Source of the DNA: an uncultured Clostridia bacterium
GTDB taxonomy: Bacteria > Bacillota > Clostridia > Oscillospirales > Oscillospiraceae
Direction: 5' to 3'
Assembly (NCBI GenBank): GCA_946411835.1
Contig: CAMKFK010000004.1
Location: 1 to 56,450, forward strand
Length of the DNA: 56,450 nt
The translations under genes were made by a program, and so were the position numbers. This document shows positions 55,208 to 56,450 of this stretch, piece after piece. Position 1 is the first letter of the stretch, and every line of letters starts with the position of its first letter. The notes below the pieces were generated by a model that was given only the letters and a program-made list of their open reading frames with translations, was not told the origin of the DNA and made no database searches.

Positions 55208-56102
55208 ATTCGGCTTTTTTTGTCGTTTCAACAATTGTGTCAAGCATGCCCTGAATCTGGGGCGTAACGACCTTGTTCTTGTGGTAGATCAACTGCCGCC
55301 ACTGCCGCATGACGCAATCCTGTACCGGGATGATGGCGAGCTGCTGCTCGTGGATGCTCTTTTCCACCGTGTAGCGGGGGAGCACCGAGAGATACTCCGG
55401 ATTCTCGCTCAGAAGCCGCAGCACCAGCACGTCGCTTTCCAGCTCGCAGAAGGGGTCAATGACGAGACCGTGCCGCGCAAGCTCGATGTCGAACTGGTCG
55501 CGGTAGGCGTTGTTGCGGTTCATCAGCACAAAGGGATGCCCTACGAGGTCGGCGAGACACACGCCGTCGCGCCGGGCGATGGGATTGCTGATATTGGTGA
55601 CGACAATGATGTCCTCTTCCGCTTCATAAACCTTGATGAACTGTGGATCGTGCAGCTGCTCGTCGAGGGTATAGATCAGATCGAGCTCGTTTTTGATGAG
55701 CAGCTCCTTCAGCCGCGTTACGTTGTCGCCGTGCACGTTGCACAACACCTTCGGGAAGCGCTTGCGGAACGCGGGCACAATGTCGGCAAAGGAGGCGGTC
55801 ATCAACGAGTCCAGCGTGCCGACGCGCACCGTGCCGGTCAGGTCGTCGTTTGAGGTGGCGAAGGCGCTGGCGCGGGAGACTGCGCTGACCACGTCGCGCG
55901 CGTAGGAGACGAAGTCCATGCCATACTGCGTGATGGAGACGTTTTTCCCAATGCGGTCGAAGAGCTGTACGCCCAGCTCGCGCTCAAGCTGCTGAATTTG
56001 GACGGTTACGGCAGACTGAGAATAGTCCAGCGCCTCCGCCGCCTTGGAAAAGCTCTTGAGCTCTGTTACCTTTAAAAAAGTCGTGAGATTGCGAATCTCC
56101 AT
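55206..56102 (-). CDS. LysR family transcriptional regulator
   Basis: This 298-residue regulator has an N-terminal winged HTH (SFSKAAEALDYSQSAVTVQIQQLERELGVQLFDR, about residues 17-50) and a C-terminal LysR substrate-binding domain starting TVRVGTLDSLMTASFADIVPAF. The effector and target are unknown. AGAGGG precedes the ATG at 56102. A perfect-spacing promoter lies upstream at 56183-56155. The gene normally regulated by a LysR often lies divergently, here beyond 56450. Confidence 0.94.
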   Translation of the reverse strand: MEIRNLTTFLKVTELKSFSKAAEALDYSQSAVTVQIQQLERELGVQLFDRIGKNVSITQYGMDFVSYARDVVSAVSRASAFATSNDDLTGTVRVGTLDSLMTASFADIVPAFRKRFPKVLCNVHGDNVTRLKELLIKNELDLIYTLDEQLHDPQFIKVYEAEEDIIVVTNISNPIARRDGVCLADLVGHPFVLMNRNNAYRDQFDIELARHGLVIDPFCELESDVLVLRLLSENPEYLSVLPRYTVEKSIHEQQLAIIPVQDCVMRQWRQLIYHKNKVVTPQIQGMLDTIVETTKKAE

Positions 56103-56154
56103 AAGCGCCCTCTTTCTGCTTGCAGTGTTTCAATCCAGGCAAAACATTATTTCT

Positions 56155-56183
56155 ATTTTATGAAACGGTCGGCGCTTTGTCAA
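56155..56183 (-). promoter_or_regulatory. LysR gene promoter
   Basis: In the minus-strand sense, TTGACA (56183-56178) and TAAAAT (56160-56155) have a 17-base spacer. The repeat copy at 56206 begins 23 bases upstream of this -35 box. Confidence 0.85.
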
Positions 56184-56205
56184 GGAAATAATAGGTCAAA
56201 CATAC

Positions 56206-56384
56206 GGTAATTGAATGAGTTACGAAACTGTTAACAAATCGAGTCTAAGTAGTCTAATTTCATAATTAAAATACAAAAAATGGGAATCAAAAGCATACAC
56301 CAAACTTGTAAAGGGACACATTTAGGCATGGAAAACCATTAGCTTGTCGATTTTGTTCACAAATTGTTAACTCATTCAATTACC
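56206..56384. repeat. 179-bp segment bounded by inverted repeats
   Basis: GGTAATTGAATGAGTTA at 56206-56222 is repeated as its exact reverse complement at 56368-56384. Similarity extends about 37 bp inward with a few mismatches and one gap (GTTAACAAATCGA versus GTGAACAAAATCGA). The internal sequence has no coding capacity. It resembles a miniature inverted-repeat element (MITE-like). Confidence 0.7.
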
Positions 56385-56386
56385 CT

Positions 56387-56450
56387 TAGGTCAAACACGG
56401 TAATTGAATGAGTTACAAAATTATGAACGCATCCAAGAGGATAGGATTTT
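56387..56450 (+). repeat. partial third copy of the repeat, reaching the window edge
   Basis: GGTAATTGAATGAGTTA recurs at 56399-56415 in direct orientation. It is preceded by TAGGTCAAACAC (56387-56398), which matches TAGGTCAAACATAC (56192-56205) before the first copy. Similarity continues downstream (ACAAAATTATGAAC versus ACGAAACTGTTAAC). Confidence 0.75.

Larger units (their letters stand above)
56103..56450. other. AT-rich gene-free right end
   Basis: These 348 bases hold the LysR promoter, then the repeat-bounded segment 56206-56384 and part of a third repeat copy that continues past the window edge. No protein-coding frame of useful size is seen. Composition is much more AT-rich than the rest of the window. 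Confidence 0.8.

Noticed and set aside
56206-56450. CRISPR array at the right end
   Set aside because: Copies alternate in orientation and are about 160-190 bases apart, unlike CRISPR repeats.

Overview
This is chromosomal DNA of a high-GC, endospore-forming Firmicute, most likely a gut-type member of the class Clostridia. Four things point there. The gene orders are Firmicute-type: hprK-murB-rapZ-whiA, cdaA-cdaR, yicC-remA-gmk-rpoZ-priA-def-fmt-rsmB-rlmN-stp-prkC-rsgA, and smc-ftsY. A YunB sporulation protein is present. There is a CD1247-type zinc-ribbon protein and a DUF1858 protein. Promoters read well against the sigma-A consensus, almost all with a 17-bp spacer. A genus cannot be named from this sequence alone. 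Most of the window is core housekeeping DNA.

Layout. Positions 1-2658 hold a DUF1858 gene with its own promoter and terminator, then trmK-yqfO-yebC. Positions 2659-4230 are an accessory island, AT-rich in its second half. It holds a DUF4160/DUF2442 pair, two overlapping small XRE regulators on the minus strand, a 28-bp perfect palindrome and a low-GC lipoprotein gene. Positions 4231-4731 hold RNase P RNA (minus strand) and the divergent rnpB and murD promoters. Positions 4772-12189 hold murD, yunB, ligA, an AlkD-like gene, tRNA-Ala(GGC), mrnC, rqcH and the convergent rpmB. Positions 12349-20047 are one operon, hprK-murB-rapZ-whiA-(C_GCAxxG_C_C)-dnaE, with a clear promoter and terminator. DUF3343 and a cysteine desulfurase-like gene follow.

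Positions 21540-30181 run from cdaA-cdaR through rseC-like, DUF5685 and J-domain genes into yicC-remA-gmk-rpoZ-priA. Positions 30212-37526 are the def-fmt-rsmB-rlmN-stp-prkC-rsgA chain, in which every junction overlaps by 4-8 bases. It couples formyl-Met metabolism, rRNA modification, PASTA kinase signalling and ribosome assembly. Positions 37549-40045 are a small redox cluster: flavodoxin, radical SAM protein and MBL-rubredoxin fusion. Positions 40079-51854 start with a promoter and a structured leader, then smc-ftsY-(zinc protein)-rdgB-yhbY-nadD/yqeK-LCP-rsfS-leuS. Positions 51885-55207 hold rpsU, yqeG, a lipoprotein, efp and a CD1247-type gene. A LysR gene reads leftward from 56102. The last 260 bases contain three copies of a 17-bp repeat, two facing each other as imperfect 37-bp terminal inverted repeats.

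The parts that look least explained are the small regulator/lipoprotein island, the smc leader with an Arg-rich 17-codon reading frame, the hairpin that encloses the yunB start site, the redox trio, and the inverted-repeat element at the right edge. I found no CRISPR array, prophage, complete insertion sequence or recognisable large defence locus.
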